Assembly: GCF_019797865.1 (NCBI RefSeq)
Contig: NZ_CP081869.1
Coordinates: forward strand, 310,001 to 374,000
Direction: 5' to 3'
DNA: 64,000 nt
Source of the DNA: Chenggangzhangella methanolivorans
GTDB lineage: Bacteria; Pseudomonadota; Alphaproteobacteria; Rhizobiales; Methylopilaceae
The notes beneath the pieces are model-generated. The model had not been told where the DNA came from. It saw only the letters and a program-made list of their open reading frames with translations, and did not search any database. A program made the position numbers and the translations under genes. This document shows positions 62,594 to 64,000 of the stretch, piece after piece. Numbering within the stretch: the first letter of the stretch is position 1; the number at the start of each line of letters is the position of its first letter.

Positions 62594-62991
62594 TCAGGCT
62601 TCGGCGGTCGCCGCCTTGCGGCGCGAGCGCTTGGCCACGGGAGCCTCTTCGTCGACCTCCTCGACGGCCTCGACCGTCGACGCCGCCTTGCGCTCGTCGA
62701 TCGCGTCGAAGGCCGCGTGCGCGCCGTCCTCGAAGCCGCGGCGCACCGCGCTTCCGGTCGGCGCAGCAGCTCCTTCAGGAACACCGCGGCGAACACGACG
62801 CCGTAGGACGCGCCATAGGCGCCCTTGTAGGCTCCCGCGCCGATGACGTCGCCGGCCTTGCCCGCCGCCGACTTGACCGAGGCCCCGGCGCTCGCGCCCG
62901 CATTGCCGATGTAGTCGATCGCGTTCTCGACCGCGGTGGAGCCCTCGAGGGCGCTGTGCTGCGGGGCGTCGATGGTTTCAGTCGCGCTCAT
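62594..62991 (-). CDS. Small glycine-zipper membrane protein, copy 2 (one frame break)
   Basis: About 132 residues. The core AGAYKGAYGASYGVVFAAVF, then LKELL and RRGFEDGAHAAFDAIDERKA, is clearly paralogous to copy 1 at 58977. A leader rich in small residues (NAGASAGASVKSAAGKAGD) precedes it, and a tail ends in AKRSRRKAATAEA. The frame shifts near 62760. Followed by a strong terminator. Its position converging on the ATPase marks it as part of the same locus. Confidence 0.65.
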
Positions 62992-63060
62992 GTTTGTCTC
63001 TCCTGAACAGAGCTGGAGGAAGGGCGGCCCGCTCGGGACCGCCGGATCTTTTCGGCGGCT

Positions 63061-64000
63061 TCAGCCGGCGCGCTTGGCCGGCGCGACCGCGAACTGCATC
63101 TGGCCGCCCTCGACCGCGTCCTGCACGGTCTCGATCATCTGCGGACGCCGGATGCGCTCGACGAGCAGCCAGGCGACGCCGACCAGCATGTAGGCGAAGA
63201 AGGCACCGGCCAGCAGCGTGTTGGGCCAGTCGATCGGCGGGAACAGCTCGCTGCCGGGAAGGCCGAAGGTGCCAAGCAGAGGCAGCGCCATGAAGGCGAG
63301 CCCGCCGGCCGAATAGGCCACGGCGCGCCAGCTGAGCTGCCCGATCGAGCGCAGGTAGAGAGGGGCGGCCAGCGTGATGAGCAGATAGACGGAGATGAAG
63401 CCGAAGCTGCAGAGCGTGCCGAAATGCCCCTGCGCGTCGAAGGCGCTGATCCCGAAGGCGAGGCCGGCGGTGGGGGCCGCGAAGGTGATGAGCGCCGCGA
63501 CCGCGACCGCGACATGGGGGGTGCGGTTGGTCTCGTGGGCTTCGCCGAGCGCCTCGAAGAACAGGCCGTGCCGGGCCATCGAGAAGATGATGCGGGCGGT
63601 CGAGTTGATGGCCGCAAGCGTGCAGGCGAAGAAGCTCAAGAACACGCCGACGGTGATGACGGTCCCGAGCGGGCCGACGCCGAACTTCTCCGACAGATGG
63701 TCTAGCGGAGCTTCCGAGTTCGCGAGCGACATGGGCGAACCTTCAAAGCCCATGACCACGACATAGGCCATGAAGATGAAGACGATGCCGGAGAACACCA
63801 CCGAGTGGGTGACCGAGCGCGGGATCGACTTCAGCGGATCCTTGGCCTCCGCGCCGAGCGAGGTCGAGCTCTCGAAGCCGGAAAAGCCGAAGACGACCAG
63901 CACGACGCCGACGAGGACGCCGCTCGCGGTCGCGCCCTCGAGCTTGAAACTGGGCGGCGTCGACCGAGAAGCCGTGGGCGTTCCAGATGATGACGCCGAG
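63061..64000 (-). CDS. APC-family amino-acid permease, C-terminal part
   Basis: The gene enters the window from the right; at least 281 residues in the main frame plus a few more beyond a frame break near 63950. The APC signature FGFSGFESSTSLGAEAKDPL is followed by RSVTHSVVFSGIVFIFMAYV, NSTARIIFSMARHGLFFEAL and several further helices, ending near KRAG. Substrate unknown. Probably unrelated to the metal locus. Confidence 0.85.
   Translation of the reverse strand, partial: SASSSGTPTASRSTPPSFKLEGATASGVLVGVVLVVFGFSGFESSTSLGAEAKDPLKSIPRSVTHSVVFSGIVFIFMAYVVVMGFEGSPMSLANSEAPLDHLSEKFGVGPLGTVITVGVFLSFFACTLAAINSTARIIFSMARHGLFFEALGEAHETNRTPHVAVAVAALITFAAPTAGLAFGISAFDAQGHFGTLCSFGFISVYLLITLAAPLYLRSIGQLSWRAVAYSAGGLAFMALPLLGTFGLPGSELFPPIDWPNTLLAGAFFAYMLVGVAWLLVERIRRPQMIETVQDAVEGGQMQFAVAPAKRAG

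Overview
The window is high-GC alphaproteobacterial DNA. Its first 36.5 kb is most of an anoxygenic photosynthesis gene cluster (PGC). Gene content and order (bchB-H-L-M, lhaA, puhABCE with acsF, hemA, bchI-D-O, the spirilloxanthin-type crt set, bchC-X-Y-Z, pufQBALM) and the short palindromic repeats point to an aerobic or facultative Hyphomicrobiales (Rhizobiales) phototroph; I cannot name the species.

Layout. (1) 1-20606, all on +: bchB (partial), bchH, bchL, bchM, lhaA, puhA, puhB, puhC, an unnamed PGC gene, acsF, puhE, hemA (ALA synthase), ispH, bchI, bchD, dxs, bchO. Most neighbours overlap by 4-30 bp, so this is probably one or two very long operons, with PpsR-type sites before dxs. (2) 20822-28393: crtI, crtB and a 54-residue membrane protein on +, crtC and crtD on -, then crtE and crtF on +, with a perfect PpsR palindrome in the crtD/crtE divergent promoter. 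(3) 28472-36527: bchC, bchX, bchY, bchZ, pufQ, pufB, pufA, pufL, pufM. PufM carries a C-terminal class I cytochrome c domain, and no pufC or pufX follows: the reaction centre seems to have its electron donor covalently attached. (4) 36528-38907: PGC border with a SnoaL-like gene remnant, a broken small membrane protein, a DUF6882-like gene and a secreted DUF296 protein. (5) 39189-54803: an organosulfur scavenging region with two flavin monooxygenases of the luciferase-like family, a peptide/nickel-type ABC transporter, acyl-CoA-dehydrogenase-like monooxygenases, a sulfonate/taurine-type ABC transporter and a TauE/SafE exporter. (6) 54829-62991: two paralogous P1B-type ATPases, one with its catalytic motifs eroded, with ExoD and small glycine-zipper proteins. 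This resembles a metal-compartment (ferrosome-like) locus. (7) 63061-64000: the end of an amino-acid permease gene.

Two global properties matter. First, several families of short palindromic elements are scattered through the PGC, and some lie inside genes and are read through (ispH, bchD, crtD, the gene after puhC). Second, many otherwise well conserved genes carry one or more single-base frame breaks, often in or beside G or C runs. I read these as probable sequence errors and give such genes as one feature from expected start to expected stop, but real decay cannot be excluded from sequence alone. No tRNA, rRNA, CRISPR array or recognisable transposase was seen.
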